Assembly: GCA_030037185.1 (NCBI GenBank)
Contig: JASHRR010001358.1
Location: 1-23,715, forward strand
Origin: Xanthobacteraceae bacterium
GTDB taxonomy: Bacteria > Pseudomonadota > Alphaproteobacteria > Rhizobiales > Xanthobacteraceae
DNA length: 23,715 nucleotides
Reading direction: 5' to 3'
A model generated the notes under the pieces. It had not been told where the DNA came from and did not search any database. It worked only from the letters and a program-made list of their open reading frames with translations. The translations under genes were made by a program, and so were the position numbers. Below, piece by piece: positions 1 through 7,782 of the stretch; position 1 is the first letter of the stretch; each line of letters opens with the position of its first letter.

Positions 1-34
1 TGGACACGCTGCCGGCGTGACCGGGACAAGCCCA

Positions 35-86
35 GGCTCGGCGGCCGCGCGGTCATCGATCCGGCCGGGCAACCGGCGGCCGAGCC
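35..86. repeat. Inverted repeat before the left-end Nudix gene's stop
   Basis: GGCTCGGC at 35-42 is matched perfectly by GCCGAGCC at 79-86, with a 36-nt GC-rich interior. It lies 24 nt beyond the stop codon of the minus-strand Nudix gene, so it could fold in that transcript's 3' end, but no T-run follows and the loop is long. Bases 1-34 contain no gene I can support. A plus-strand frame ending at a TGA (18-20) could be the last few codons of a gene outside the window, which cannot be tested here. Confidence 0.3.
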
Positions 87-109
87 GTCGCGCCGTCCAC
101 GCCAGAGAA

Positions 110-838
110 TCAAGAAGTCGGGTCGCCACTTCCGCTGTACCCTCTCCACATATGTAGAAGGTACGCCGAGACGAAAGGCGGCATCTTGGGATCGAGATCA
201 GCAGCCGAGCGGACGATGTAGATGTCGCTGAGTTCAGGCTGTTTCTGGCTCGCGAGGTGGGAGAGTATCCTTGTCCGCACCTGCGAGGCCGGGCAGGGCA
301 GATCAATGTGTTTCATCAATGCAATGCGCGAGGACTCGACCACCGCGTGCCAGCCGGGTGCAACCGAGACATCGTGAGCCGTCAGGCCGGTCTCTTCAGC
401 AAGCTCGCGCATGACGTTGCCGAACAGGTCGACGGTTTCGCCGCGCACATCGTCTGGATCGGGCGTGCCGGCCGGAAAATAGATGCGGCCCGCGTTGACC
501 GTCTGGTCGCTCATCACGCCGAGCAGGTAGGCGCCGTCGCTCGCGCGTAACGCGCCCATGGCAAAGCAATTGACGACCGCCGGGTCGGGAAAGTCCCAAT
601 CGCGCCATGCCAGGAATTCCGCGAAACCCGCCTCAAAATACATGCCGCGCAATACGCCCGCGCGAATGGCAAAGTCGCGCATGAGCAGGACGCGCCCGTT
701 CCACAGTTGCGGCGTCGCCCGGCGGCGCGCATCGAAATGTGCCGTGATGTCGTCGCGACGGACATCCGCGAAGCGCCACCGAAATGGTGCGAAGCCCACA
801 TCAAGGCGATCGACCGGAATGATCTGTGTGTCTGGCAT
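110..838 (-). CDS. Nudix hydrolase family protein (242 aa)
   Basis: Predicted Nudix-fold hydrolase of unknown substrate. The diagnostic part is RELAEETGL at residues 144-152, the REUxEExGU core of the Nudix box, preceded by an upstream Gly-rich GRIYFPAGTP stretch (118-126). The first ~90 residues have no motif I recognise and the C-terminal ~70 residues lack a signal peptide or membrane segment, so the enzyme should be cytoplasmic. The glutamate of the first half of the box (Gx5E) is not cleanly in register: G133-E134 or D137 are the nearest acids, so the box is atypical. The gene starts 33 nt after the stop of pdxY on the same strand, which suggests co-transcription. No strong Shine-Dalgarno site precedes the ATG. 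Larger Nudix proteins of this sort act on nucleotide-sugar or acyl-CoA-like substrates, but nothing here fixes the substrate. Confidence 0.8.
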   Translation of the reverse strand: MPDTQIIPVDRLDVGFAPFRWRFADVRRDDITAHFDARRRATPQLWNGRVLLMRDFAIRAGVLRGMYFEAGFAEFLAWRDWDFPDPAVVNCFAMGALRASDGAYLLGVMSDQTVNAGRIYFPAGTPDPDDVRGETVDLFGNVMRELAEETGLTAHDVSVAPGWHAVVESSRIALMKHIDLPCPASQVRTRILSHLASQKQPELSDIYIVRSAADLDPKMPPFVSAYLLHMWRGYSGSGDPTS

Positions 839-871
839 GGCAAGGCCGAATGCAGGAACAGGCCGGATTTG

Positions 872-1726
872 TCAAAGGCCGATCCTGACCGGCACGAATG
901 TCTCGGACGGCGCCACAAGCTCGTTCTGCGCCGCGATCAGGGCGATTTCGGATGCGCCGGCGTTTTGAGTTCGCCGCAACAGCCCGAATACGGACGATGT
1001 CGCGCCGGCAAGTGCCTCTGCGACCGAGCCGCTGCGCAGGTAATGGAAGAAGAACAGGGCCGCGATGAGATCGCCCGCGCCGTTGGCCGGCGCCGCCAGC
1101 AACGGTGTGCGGACGAGATAGCGCCCGCCCGCATCCGAGGCGATCACATCGACGCTGTCGGGGGGCGTGGCGTCCGAGCGCACCGAGGTTACCAGCACGG
1201 CGCGGGGGCCCCGGGCATGGATGTCGCCCACTGCGGATAAGATGGCGGCAAGGTTTCGCGTCTCCCGCCCGGCCAGCCGGTCAAGCTCGAAGTGGTTGGG
1301 CGTGACGATCTCCGCGGCCGGCACGGCTCGCTCGCGCATGAATTCCGCAATACCGGGCCGCACGAATTCGCCGCGCGTGCGGTTACCGATGACGGGATCG
1401 CAGCAGGAGCTCGCAGTGGGGTTGGCGGCCTTGACTTTGCGCACTGCGGCGAGGATCGCTTCGCCGGTTTCGACCGCGCCGATATAGCCCGACAATACGC
1501 CGTCGCATGTGCCGAGCACGCCGAGGCCGGCGATGCCGTCGATCACGTCGCTGATCCGCGCGGCCGCAAACACTTCGCCTTTCCATGCGGCGTAACCGGT
1601 GTGGTTCGAAAACTGCACCGTGTGTACAGGCCACACCTCGCAGCCGAGACGCTGCAACGCAAACACGGCAGCCGAATTACCGACGTGCCCATACGCGACA
1701 TGGGACTGAATCGAGATGAGGTTCAT
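872..1726 (-). CDS. pdxY: Pyridoxal kinase PdxY-like (284 aa)
   Basis: ATP-dependent kinase that phosphorylates pyridoxal to pyridoxal 5'-phosphate in the B6 salvage pathway; cytoplasmic, ribokinase-like fold. The N-terminus carries the family signature SIQSHVAYGHVGN (5-17), followed by QFSNHTGY (38-45), CDPVIG (109-114), TPNHFELDRLAG (142-153) and NGAGDLIAALFF (215-226), where D219 of the GAGD motif is the expected catalytic base. The length matches PdxY. The reading frame is open 85 codons further upstream, but that extension is low-complexity and runs through a palindromic repeat. The ATG at 1726 begins exactly at the conserved MNLISIQS start and has a GAGGG site 8 nt before it. The downstream Nudix gene probably belongs to the same transcript. 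Distinguishing PdxY from PdxK rests on overall similarity; PdxY is favoured. Confidence 0.93.
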   Translation of the reverse strand: MNLISIQSHVAYGHVGNSAAVFALQRLGCEVWPVHTVQFSNHTGYAAWKGEVFAAARISDVIDGIAGLGVLGTCDGVLSGYIGAVETGEAILAAVRKVKAANPTASSCCDPVIGNRTRGEFVRPGIAEFMRERAVPAAEIVTPNHFELDRLAGRETRNLAAILSAVGDIHARGPRAVLVTSVRSDATPPDSVDVIASDAGGRYLVRTPLLAAPANGAGDLIAALFFFHYLRSGSVAEALAGATSSVFGLLRRTQNAGASEIALIAAQNELVAPSETFVPVRIGL

Positions 1727-2021
1727 CTCGGGCCCTCGTAGCCCCCATGGAGCGAAACGCAATGCGCGGACAGCCTGGCCGCCAACTTGCTGATTCCCCA
1801 ACGGGGAACAGCATGTGGCGCCGCCCTCAACCTCTCCCCCGCTTGCCGGGACAGGCGAGAATTGCCGCTCGTCGCGAAACTTCCGGGGGGCTCCGCAAGC
1901 TGGGCGCGGAAAGTTTGCGCTTGCGGAACGGGCGCCTTCACCCCATCGGGCTCCCCGCCGACGGGGAGAGGCAGAGAGCACGGCCGGCGGTCACGCGATA
2001 GCCCTCCCGGGCAGGCGGGGG
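1727..2021. repeat. Intergenic palindromic element between the ABC binding protein gene and pdxY
   Basis: This gap holds a ~141-bp element bounded by perfect 9-bp inverted repeats, CCTCTCCCC at 1831-1839 and GGGGAGAGG at 1963-1971. Its interior contains further imperfect complementary arms (GAAACTTCC near 1879 and GGAAAGTTT near 1908). It resembles the GC-rich palindromes found after other genes in this window, but longer. No ORF inside looks like a protein. It may act as a transcript-end hairpin for the upstream binding-protein gene, though it has no T-run. Confidence 0.5.
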
Positions 2022-3041
2022 CTATCGCAACCCCAGCTTCTGCGCAGCCTGCTCGACGAACCTGTTCGTATAAGTCTTCGCTAAATCGATCTTCGCCTTC
2101 GCCACCTCGGGGGAGGACTGGCTGAACACCTTGAGCACCGCCTCGGCGCCGCTCGGATCCATCCGGCCGGTGTTTGAATACATCGCTATTGTATTTTTCA
2201 AGGCGGCGAGATAGAGCGCCTTATCGGGCCCGACCAGATCTTGCGGCATTTTCGCCATGATCTCCTCCGCCGTATGGGAGTGAATCCATTTCAGGGTGGC
2301 GAGGATCGCACCGGTGAGCGCCTGCGTTTCCTTTTCGTGCTTGGCGATCCAGTCGCTGCGCGTGTATAGCGCGCCGCCCGGGTATTCGCCGCCGAAGACC
2401 GACAGGGTGTCGGCCTGGGTACGGGTATCGCTCAAAATCTTCAGGCCTGAGAATTTCGCTCTCAGCAGGGTCGGAGTCGGGTCGAGCATCACGGCGGCAT
2501 CGACAGTCCCCTGCTCCATGGCGGCGACCGCGGTGGCATCGAGGCCGATCCCGATGACGGCAACCGCGTCAGGCGCGACGCCGCTCTTTGCGAGCAGATA
2601 TTTCAGGAAAAAGTCGGTCGACGACCCCGGCGCGCTGACACCGACTTTCTTGCCAGCAATATCTCGCAGGGAATTGATCTGCGCCGTGTGGCGCGGCGAA
2701 ACGCCCAGCACCAGCCCGGGATAGCGATCGTAGACCACGAAGGCCTGCAGGTTCTGGTTCTTGGCGGCGAGGTTGACGCAGTGATCGTAATAACCCGACA
2801 CCACATCGGCGCTGCCGCCGATCACCGCAGTGAGTGCCTGGGAGCCGCCTTTGAAATTAACGAGTTCGATCTCCACGCCAGCTCTTTTGTATTCGCCGAG
2901 TTGCTCGGCAAGCACGGTCGGCAAATAGCACAGACAGCCGGCCCCGCCGATCGCAATGGTAACTTTTGCAGTTGCTGCACCTGATGCGAGCGCCAGCCCA
3001 GCAAGCGACGCGCCGACGCGACTAAGCAGTTTCGCAATCAT
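2022..3041 (-). CDS. ABC transporter substrate-binding protein, NMT1/THI5-like (NitT/TauT class, 339 aa)
   Basis: Periplasmic solute receptor of the SsuA/THI5 (NMT1) fold. Residues 1-25 form a signal peptide (basic start, hydrophobic core LAGLALASGAATA). The mature protein begins with KVTIAIGGAGCLCYLP and continues with typical family blocks: GVEIELVNFKGGSQALTAV (55-73), the SADVVSGYY pocket segment (77-85), DIAGKKVGVSAPGSST, and DATAVAAMEQGTVDAAVM. The ATG at 3041 has an ideal GGAGGAG site 5 nt upstream, and the 76-codon open extension before it is non-coding in character. No permease or ATPase gene lies beside it, so its transporter partners, if any, are elsewhere. The ligand cannot be read from sequence: members bind nitrate, sulfonates, or pyrimidine precursors of thiamine. 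The adjacent pdxY makes a vitamin-like ligand possible but unproven. Confidence 0.9.
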   Translation of the reverse strand: MIAKLLSRVGASLAGLALASGAATAKVTIAIGGAGCLCYLPTVLAEQLGEYKRAGVEIELVNFKGGSQALTAVIGGSADVVSGYYDHCVNLAAKNQNLQAFVVYDRYPGLVLGVSPRHTAQINSLRDIAGKKVGVSAPGSSTDFFLKYLLAKSGVAPDAVAVIGIGLDATAVAAMEQGTVDAAVMLDPTPTLLRAKFSGLKILSDTRTQADTLSVFGGEYPGGALYTRSDWIAKHEKETQALTGAILATLKWIHSHTAEEIMAKMPQDLVGPDKALYLAALKNTIAMYSNTGRMDPSGAEAVLKVFSQSSPEVAKAKIDLAKTYTNRFVEQAAQKLGLR

Positions 3042-3435
3042 AGGGCTCCTCCGACCTCTGGCTGAGGATCGTTGTGCTTGAGTCTGGCGATTAAGGTAAC
3101 CCGGGTTTAGCGGGGGCGGAACCCGGGAACGCGTTGTCACGGGAATTAAATAGGACAATCGCGGAGGCGTCGGCCCACCTGTGCTCCCTCCCGCTTGCGG
3201 GGAGAGGATGGGAGGGCCTTGCCGCGAGCTCAGGACTCGTTCCAATTGAGCTTGAATCCTTTCAACCACATAGTCGTTCGTTCCCGTCGCAGCGAGCCGC
3301 GGCCACGCTGCATCAGTGATCGAAAATCGCAGAAGTGGCGGGTGCGGTTTTCCTCCCTATGGCATTGTGCGGGGAATGGCGAGGGCGCCGGCCGCCGATT
3401 GTCCGGGTCGAGATCGTGCGGCCGCGCCCATGCGG
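3042..3435. other. Intergenic region with a palindromic repeat (3184-3216)
   Basis: This gap of almost 400 nt between tag and the ABC binding-protein gene has no convincing ORF. It contains a compact copy of the dispersed GC-rich palindrome: CCCTCCC (3186-3192) pairs with GGGAGGG (3210-3216), with an inner CCCGC/GCGGG arm (3190-3194 and 3197-3201). The repeat lies about 220 nt downstream of the tag stop and 143 nt upstream of the next start. No confident promoter was recognised. Confidence 0.45.
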
Positions 3436-4038
3436 CTACCCTCTCTTGGCGGGCCCGCGCTCCGGATGGCAATAGCAGCTCACCAGATGATCGTTCACTA
3501 TCCCGACGGCCTGCATAAAGGCGTAGACGATGGTCGGCCCGACGAATTTGAAGCCGCGGCCGGCGAGTTCCTTTGAGATCGCACGGGAGAGCGGTGTTTC
3601 CGCCGGAATCTCGGCTATGCGCCGCCTGTGGTTCACCTGCGGCTCGCCGTCGACGAAACTCCAAACGAACGCCGAGAAACCGGGCCCCTTCTCCATGATG
3701 GCGAGATAGCTGCGCGCCGACGAGATCGCGCCCTCGACCTTGGCTCGGTTGCGTACGATGCCGGCATCGTTCATCAGCGCCGTCACCTTGCGCGTGTCGT
3801 AGCTCGCAATCGCCTCGGGTTTGAACCCGTCGAAGGCGCGGCGGAAGTTGTCGCGCTTGCGCAGGATCGTGATCCACGAGAGTCCGGCCTGGAAGCCGTC
3901 GAGCAGGAGCTTCTCGAACAGGGCACGATCATCGCGCTCGGGCACGCCCCACTCGTCGTCGTGATAGGCGACATAGAGCGGGTCCTGTTTGGGCCACGGG
4001 CAGCGAGGCAGGCCGTCGGCATGCAGGATGGCTGACAT
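3436..4038 (-). CDS. tag: DNA-3-methyladenine glycosylase I (Tag, 200 aa)
   Basis: Base-excision repair glycosylase that removes N3-methyladenine from alkylated DNA. The protein aligns end to end with E. coli Tag: RCPWPKQDPLYVAYHDDEWGVP at the N-terminus, FQAGLSWITILRKRDNF in the centre, GFKFVGPTIVYAFMQA and VNDHLVSCYCHP at the C-terminus. The zinc-binding set is visible as C13, H26 and the His and Cys of DHLVSC. W55 corresponds to E. coli W46. D47 replaces the base-recognising E38, a conservative acid-for-acid exchange. The ATG at 4038 gives the family length; the frame is open upstream to 4335 but that part is unrelated. There is no strong ribosome site before this ATG, so the exact start is less certain than the identity. 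It reads in the same direction as ygfZ, with a 580-nt gap between them. Confidence 0.95.
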   Translation of the reverse strand: MSAILHADGLPRCPWPKQDPLYVAYHDDEWGVPERDDRALFEKLLLDGFQAGLSWITILRKRDNFRRAFDGFKPEAIASYDTRKVTALMNDAGIVRNRAKVEGAISSARSYLAIMEKGPGFSAFVWSFVDGEPQVNHRRRIAEIPAETPLSRAISKELAGRGFKFVGPTIVYAFMQAVGIVNDHLVSCYCHPERGPAKRG

Positions 4039-4618
4039 TGCATCGTTATAGTGTACCGACGTGCTTGCGCCAATGCTGCGGATTGCCGACCGCAGCCTGC
4101 ACGTCATCGATAGTTCGGTCACACCAACATGAAGGGCGGACCGAATAGGCGATTGCGTCGCTGCTCGGAGACCCTTCGCGCGCCTACATGGTGAGCGCGC
4201 TTGTAACCCATCGGCCACCTTCCGGCGACGGCTTTTGCCGGAAGCCGCCAGGCGGCGGGTTAGCACGGTCAGCCGGGGACTACGGCCCCCGCAGCAGACC
4301 TCGGACAGGCACGATCCAAACGAAAGGAGAAGCATATGGGTATCGTTCTACGGGCAAAGTCGACTTCGCCGGCTGTCGATTTCCCCCCCGCTGCCGGCTT
4401 GCGCGGCAGGCGCCAGCGGGGGGCTTTGATGCATGGCCAGGCGCTCACCGCAACCGAGCCTGCCCAGGAGGCGGGCGTCATGCTTTCGACCGCGAGCGGA
4501 CATGTGAGCAAGCGAGGATGCCGGCCTGGTCACGATCGACAGCGGGGTCGGCATCACTATTTTTCGCCGGTTGTGGCCCAACGAACTCGCACCTCCTTAT
4601 GGGGAGCGGGAACGGGCC
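4039..4618. other. Long intergenic region between ygfZ and tag
   Basis: No ORF here resembles a known protein. Two things stand out. On the plus strand the ATG at 4336 has a good AAAGGAG site 5 nt upstream, opening a 111-codon frame that runs into the 3' end of ygfZ on the opposite strand; its composition (Arg/Ala/Gly-rich, no motifs) argues against a real protein. Just downstream is a perfect palindrome described separately. The region could be a decayed gene whose start signals survive. Confidence 0.35.
4384..4423. repeat. 10-bp perfect inverted repeat hairpin
   Basis: CCCCCCGCTG (4384-4393) is complementary to CAGCGGGGGG (4414-4423), with a 20-nt interior that itself has GCCG/CGGC complementarity. 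On the plus strand it is followed by CTTTGAT, too weak a T-tract for a classical terminator. It sits in the gap between ygfZ and tag. Confidence 0.6.
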
Positions 4619-5506
4619 TCACCCCGCCTTCCGTTCTCCGGGCATCGCAAACCGCTGCCAGCCGAGCTTGACCAGCCGCAGGGTCACGGCGCCGGCCACC
4701 AGCGGATGGCCCGCCTTGAGCGCGTCCTCGGCGCGGTCGAGCCGCAACATGGCGAGCGCCCGCCCGCCGGCCGACGAGCCGAATGTGCCGACCTGCTTTT
4801 CGCCCGCGGTCACGGCGGCGCCGGCATCGGGCGCAAAGCCGTCATAGGCCACCGGGACAATCCGGGTCCGCACGCTGCCGCGATGCTCCATGCGTGACAC
4901 CACTTCCTGCCCAACAAAGCAGCCCTTGTCGAAATCGACGCCGTTGAGCTGGTCCATATCGACCTCGTGCGGGAACGCGTCGCCATAGATGAAATCGAGG
5001 CCGCCGCGCGGGATCCCGAACGCGATTCGGTGCGCCTCAAATGCGGCCGCCGGCATCTGCATGGCACCAAGGTCCCTTGCTACCTCCGCGGCGAGGTGGG
5101 GCGGCAGCATGATGCGATAGCCGAGCACCGCCAGGCGCGGATCGCGATAGCACAATCCGTATTCTGTCGCAGCCTCTCCCTCCCAGACCGCCATCACACC
5201 GAGCACCTCGGACAGATCCTCAACGATCACCCTGGCACGCAGCTTGTAGAAGTTGAGCCGGTCGACGCAGGATTTTGCAAGCGCTTTCGGAACATCAAGG
5301 AAGAAGCCGCCGCCATCCTCGCCCGGCGCCTCGGCAACGATCATATCCACGACGATCTTGCCCTGCGGCGTCAGCAGCGCCGCAAAATGGGCGTCGTGTG
5401 GCGTGACCCGGCCGATATCGGCGGTCAACAGGCCATTGAGAAAATCTCGCGCGTCATCGCCTGCGACCTTGACGACGCCGCGGTCCGGAAGCAACGCTGC
5501 TTTCAT
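4619..5506 (-). CDS. ygfZ: YgfZ/CAF17-type folate-binding Fe/S cluster protein (295 aa)
   Basis: Tetrahydrofolate-binding protein of the GcvT-like fold that supports repair or assembly of certain iron-sulfur enzymes, in the cytoplasm. The hallmark motif KGCFVGQE is at 194-201 with the conserved cysteine at 196, preceded by FPHEVDMDQLNGVDFDKG-type sequence (178-195) typical of the family. The N-terminal half shows the FLNGLLTADI segment (22-31) and the LLTPQGKIVVD segment (44-54) expected for a YgfZ/GcvT domain. The start at 5506 gives the normal family length; only a weak AAGAAG site precedes it. An 85-residue unknown and a TIGR02301 gene lie upstream on the same strand with gaps of about 100 nt, and tag lies downstream on that strand. 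Confidence 0.93.
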   Translation of the reverse strand: MKAALLPDRGVVKVAGDDARDFLNGLLTADIGRVTPHDAHFAALLTPQGKIVVDMIVAEAPGEDGGGFFLDVPKALAKSCVDRLNFYKLRARVIVEDLSEVLGVMAVWEGEAATEYGLCYRDPRLAVLGYRIMLPPHLAAEVARDLGAMQMPAAAFEAHRIAFGIPRGGLDFIYGDAFPHEVDMDQLNGVDFDKGCFVGQEVVSRMEHRGSVRTRIVPVAYDGFAPDAGAAVTAGEKQVGTFGSSAGGRALAMLRLDRAEDALKAGHPLVAGAVTLRLVKLGWQRFAMPGERKAG

Positions 5507-5603
5507 GCTTCTTGCCTATACCTGACGTACCATCCCTCGCAAGCGGGCGCAGGTTCAGGTCGGGCGGATTTCCCCCACAAGACCGGAGTCCGGCATCTCC
5601 GCC

Positions 5604-5861
5604 CTACTGCCACGCCAGCTGGATCGAAAATTCACCATTGGCGATGCGCTGGGGGAGGCCCTCGGCATAGCGCGCGGCGGCATCCTCGCCATAAGTCGAG
5701 ACCAGTTCGCTGAACGCCGTGAACAGGCAGACCTGCGCCAAACAGTCGCCGTCGACGCCGTAGAGGCGCGCCTCAACCCAGGCCTCGTGGAGCAAATCGA
5801 GCGCGGCCTGCTTCTGCTCGCGATCCGGCAATGAACCACGAGCCACCGGTGCTGATCTCAT
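5604..5861 (-). CDS. Small conserved-looking hypothetical protein (85 aa)
   Basis: I do not recognise this protein. From the ATG at 5861 it is soluble and mostly helical in appearance (REQKQAALDLLHEAWVEARL, then DCLAQVCLFTAFSELVSTYG, ending GEFSIQLAWQ), with no signal peptide, membrane segment or metal motif. It has a protein-like composition unlike the Arg-rich non-coding frames around it, and it lies between two clear minus-strand genes. The frame stays open to a start at 5921, but those extra 20 residues are Arg-rich and look non-coding, so the later ATG is preferred. Neither start has a well-placed ribosome site. Its helical, negatively charged composition would suit a small partner or regulatory protein, but no function is assigned. 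Confidence 0.7.
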   Translation of the reverse strand: MRSAPVARGSLPDREQKQAALDLLHEAWVEARLYGVDGDCLAQVCLFTAFSELVSTYGEDAAARYAEGLPQRIANGEFSIQLAWQ

Positions 5862-5970
5862 GATGATGTCATAACCTCTGCGGCCCCCCACCGCATCCCG
5901 TCGCCGGCGGCAAACTATCACGCGCCTTGTGGCGTTAAAGAGCGACCTTTGGGAACGGTTAACGTGGCCC

Positions 5971-6360
5971 TCAGTTGCTGTAGCGAGCGGTGACCTCGCG
6001 GGCGATCTTGGAGCCCTCTTCGAGATAGCGGCGGATCACCAGCTCGGCGGCCGGCGTGCAGGTGTGGTAGGTCTGCAGATAGGCGCGGTAGCCGTGATTG
6101 AAGTGAGCGATGAATTGTGAGCGCCGCTGGCCGGAGGGCGCCTCAGCGTCGAGCAGCGCCTGCATCTCGGCCCGCCACTTGTTGCCCTCGTTTGCCCCAC
6201 ACAGGCCGCGCAGATAGTGCAGGCTGCCGAGAATTTCGGACAGCCGCGCGAGGCCGGCATCAAAGGGGGCCGCCTGCTCGGCGGCGCCCGAGGGAGCGGC
6301 GGTTCCACCCGCAACCCCGCCGACCATCAGTATCAAGATGACGAGCGCCCGTATTTTCAT
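5971..6360 (-). CDS. TIGR02301-family exported protein (129 aa)
   Basis: A secreted protein of unknown function from a family found in Hyphomicrobiales. Residues 1-26 form a signal peptide (MKIR, then a hydrophobic run ILILMVGGVAGGTAA). The mature part carries the family pattern: LARLSEILGSLHYLRGLCGA, NKWRAEMQALLDAEAP, FNHGYRAYLQTYHTCTPAA and RYLEEGSKIARE. Two cysteines (in GLCGA and HTCTPA) are positioned to form a disulfide in the periplasm. The length is normal for the family. The upstream ribosome site is weak. The intergenic region above it is shared with the divergent metallo-beta-lactamase gene. Confidence 0.85.
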   Translation of the reverse strand: MKIRALVILILMVGGVAGGTAAPSGAAEQAAPFDAGLARLSEILGSLHYLRGLCGANEGNKWRAEMQALLDAEAPSGQRRSQFIAHFNHGYRAYLQTYHTCTPAAELVIRRYLEEGSKIAREVTARYSN

Positions 6361-6703
6361 GCGCTATCGATATGCCCCCCCGATCCAGCAAGTTCAAGCG
6401 TGACGGGACGCAGAAACCCGAGCGTCGCCACCAGGCCAGGACGGATTCACCTTCCTCAGGCGTCATCGACCGCGGCGGTCCCCCCGGTCGATTGAAGCCT
6501 CGCTTAATCCGAATCGCGCCGCGAACGAAGCCGTCGGCGGCAACTCATCCGCGGTCAAATGCTGACGGACCGTAATGCGATCACCGTTGACCTTGCGCGC
6601 CGCACCGTTGTGCGTGGGACGGCCTCATCGGGCACGGGCAAGCCACATTGACCGAACTCCGCCGACCGGGCAACATCCATGCGGTGACTTGTGGGAGGAG
6701 ATC
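6361..6703. other. Divergent intergenic region with an 8-bp dyad (6465-6492)
   Basis: This region separates the minus-strand TIGR02301 gene from the plus-strand metallo-beta-lactamase gene and should hold promoters for both. It contains a perfect inverted repeat, ATCGACCG (6465-6472) and CGGTCGAT (6485-6492), with 12 nt between the arms. It is placed about 210 nt upstream of the lactamase start and about 105 nt upstream of the other gene. It could be an operator, but no regulator gene lies nearby. I found no convincing -35/-10 pair. Confidence 0.35.
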
Positions 6704-7528
6704 ATGCAGCGAACTTTGTCAATGTTGGCGAGCAGCGTCTGCGCGACCGCGCTGATGAGCCTATCGGTGCTGGCGCAAGCCGCGCCGCAAATGACACTGA
6801 CCCGCCTCGACTGCGGCACCGGCGCCGCGCCAACCGATGTTGGCCTGCGTTTCAGCGATACCTATGCGTATAACGGCCTGAAAGTTCAGCTTGTCTTCAG
6901 CTGCTATCTGATCAGGCACGGCGACGATTATATGCTGTGGGATTCCGGCCACTCGATGAGCGCCGGAGCAGTTGCGCCGAAGAGGAGTCTCGTGGATCTA
7001 CTGGGGCAGTTGCAGCTCAAGCCCGAGCAAATCAAGTACGTCGGCATCAGCCACTATCATGGCGATCACGTCGGCCAGGTCGATTCGTTCCCCAAATCGA
7101 CGCTGCTGATCGGCAAGCGCGACTGGGACGTGTTGATCGATCCTAAGATGAGCGGCGTGGCGAACCCTGCGACCTTTAAGAACTGGATCAGCGGCGGCGG
7201 CAAGGTGGAACCGGTGCCGGTCGACAAGGATGTGTTCGGCGATGGCACCGTCGTGATGATCAACACGCCCGGGCATACGCCGGGCCACCACAGCCTGCTG
7301 GTGAAGCTGCCGCAGATGGGTCCCGTGCTGCTTAGCGGTGACCTCGCGCACTTCCATGAAAACTATGACGGCAATGGCGTGCCTACATTCAACACCGACC
7401 GGTCCGAGACCCTGGCTTCGCTCGACCGCTTCAAGAAGATCGCAGCCAATCTCAAGGCCACGGTCGTCATTCAGCACGACGCGCGCGACATCGGCAAATT
7501 GCCGGCCTTCCCGGCCGCCGCGAAGTAA
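6704..7528 (+). CDS. Secreted metallo-beta-lactamase-fold hydrolase, N-acyl homoserine lactonase-like (274 aa)
   Basis: Zinc hydrolase of the metallo-beta-lactamase superfamily. The first metal motif is HYHGDH at 117-122 (H117, H119, D121, H122), followed by H191 in NTPGHTPGH, the bridging D213 in LLSGDLAH, and H258 in VIQHDA, giving the full set of ligands for a di-zinc centre. Spacing and the NTPGHTPGHHSLLV block resemble AHL lactonases (AiiA/AttM group), which open homoserine-lactone quorum signals. Unlike cytoplasmic AttM, it begins with a signal peptide (1-27, ending LAQA-A), so it should act in the periplasm. The start at 6704 is fixed by GGGAGGAG at 6693-6700; an upstream frame back to 6575 precedes this site and looks non-coding. 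The substrate is inferred; related enzymes hydrolyse other lactones or esters. Its downstream neighbour is a convergent Nudix gene. Confidence 0.88.
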   Translation: MQRTLSMLASSVCATALMSLSVLAQAAPQMTLTRLDCGTGAAPTDVGLRFSDTYAYNGLKVQLVFSCYLIRHGDDYMLWDSGHSMSAGAVAPKRSLVDLLGQLQLKPEQIKYVGISHYHGDHVGQVDSFPKSTLLIGKRDWDVLIDPKMSGVANPATFKNWISGGGKVEPVPVDKDVFGDGTVVMINTPGHTPGHHSLLVKLPQMGPVLLSGDLAHFHENYDGNGVPTFNTDRSETLASLDRFKKIAANLKATVVIQHDARDIGKLPAFPAAAK

Positions 7529-7692
7529 TTGGGCCGCCGTCATCTGATTGCGTCGGCCGATCCGCAGGATCGGACCTTCTCAGGTTGCGGCAAGCCCAAC
7601 GCGCTGAGTTAAGCCGCGTAGACGTCCTCCCGCCTTTGTGAGTCTTGCCGGGGGCGTGCTGCGGGGGAACTCCTCACTCCACTCCCGCCGGC

Positions 7693-7712
7693 CCCTCCCC
7701 GCAAGGGGAGGG
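7693..7712. repeat. GC-rich palindrome between convergent genes
   Basis: CCCTCCCC (7693-7700) and GGGGAGGG (7705-7712) form a perfect 8-bp stem with a GCAA loop. It lies between the stops of the plus-strand lactamase and the minus-strand Nudix genes, the position expected of a bidirectional transcript-end hairpin. It is the cleanest copy of the dispersed palindrome in this window. Confidence 0.75.
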
Positions 7713-7782
7713 TGAAGCGGGGCGTTGGCGTCCGCCCCCTCGCCCCTCGCAATCGTGGATGACGCCGATTCGCGGGCTGCCG

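Noticed and set aside
4188..4847. Plus-strand frame of 219 codons across the ygfZ-tag gap
   Set aside because: Gly/Arg/Pro-rich with no motif, overlapping the 3' end of ygfZ antisense; likely a GC-rich chance frame.
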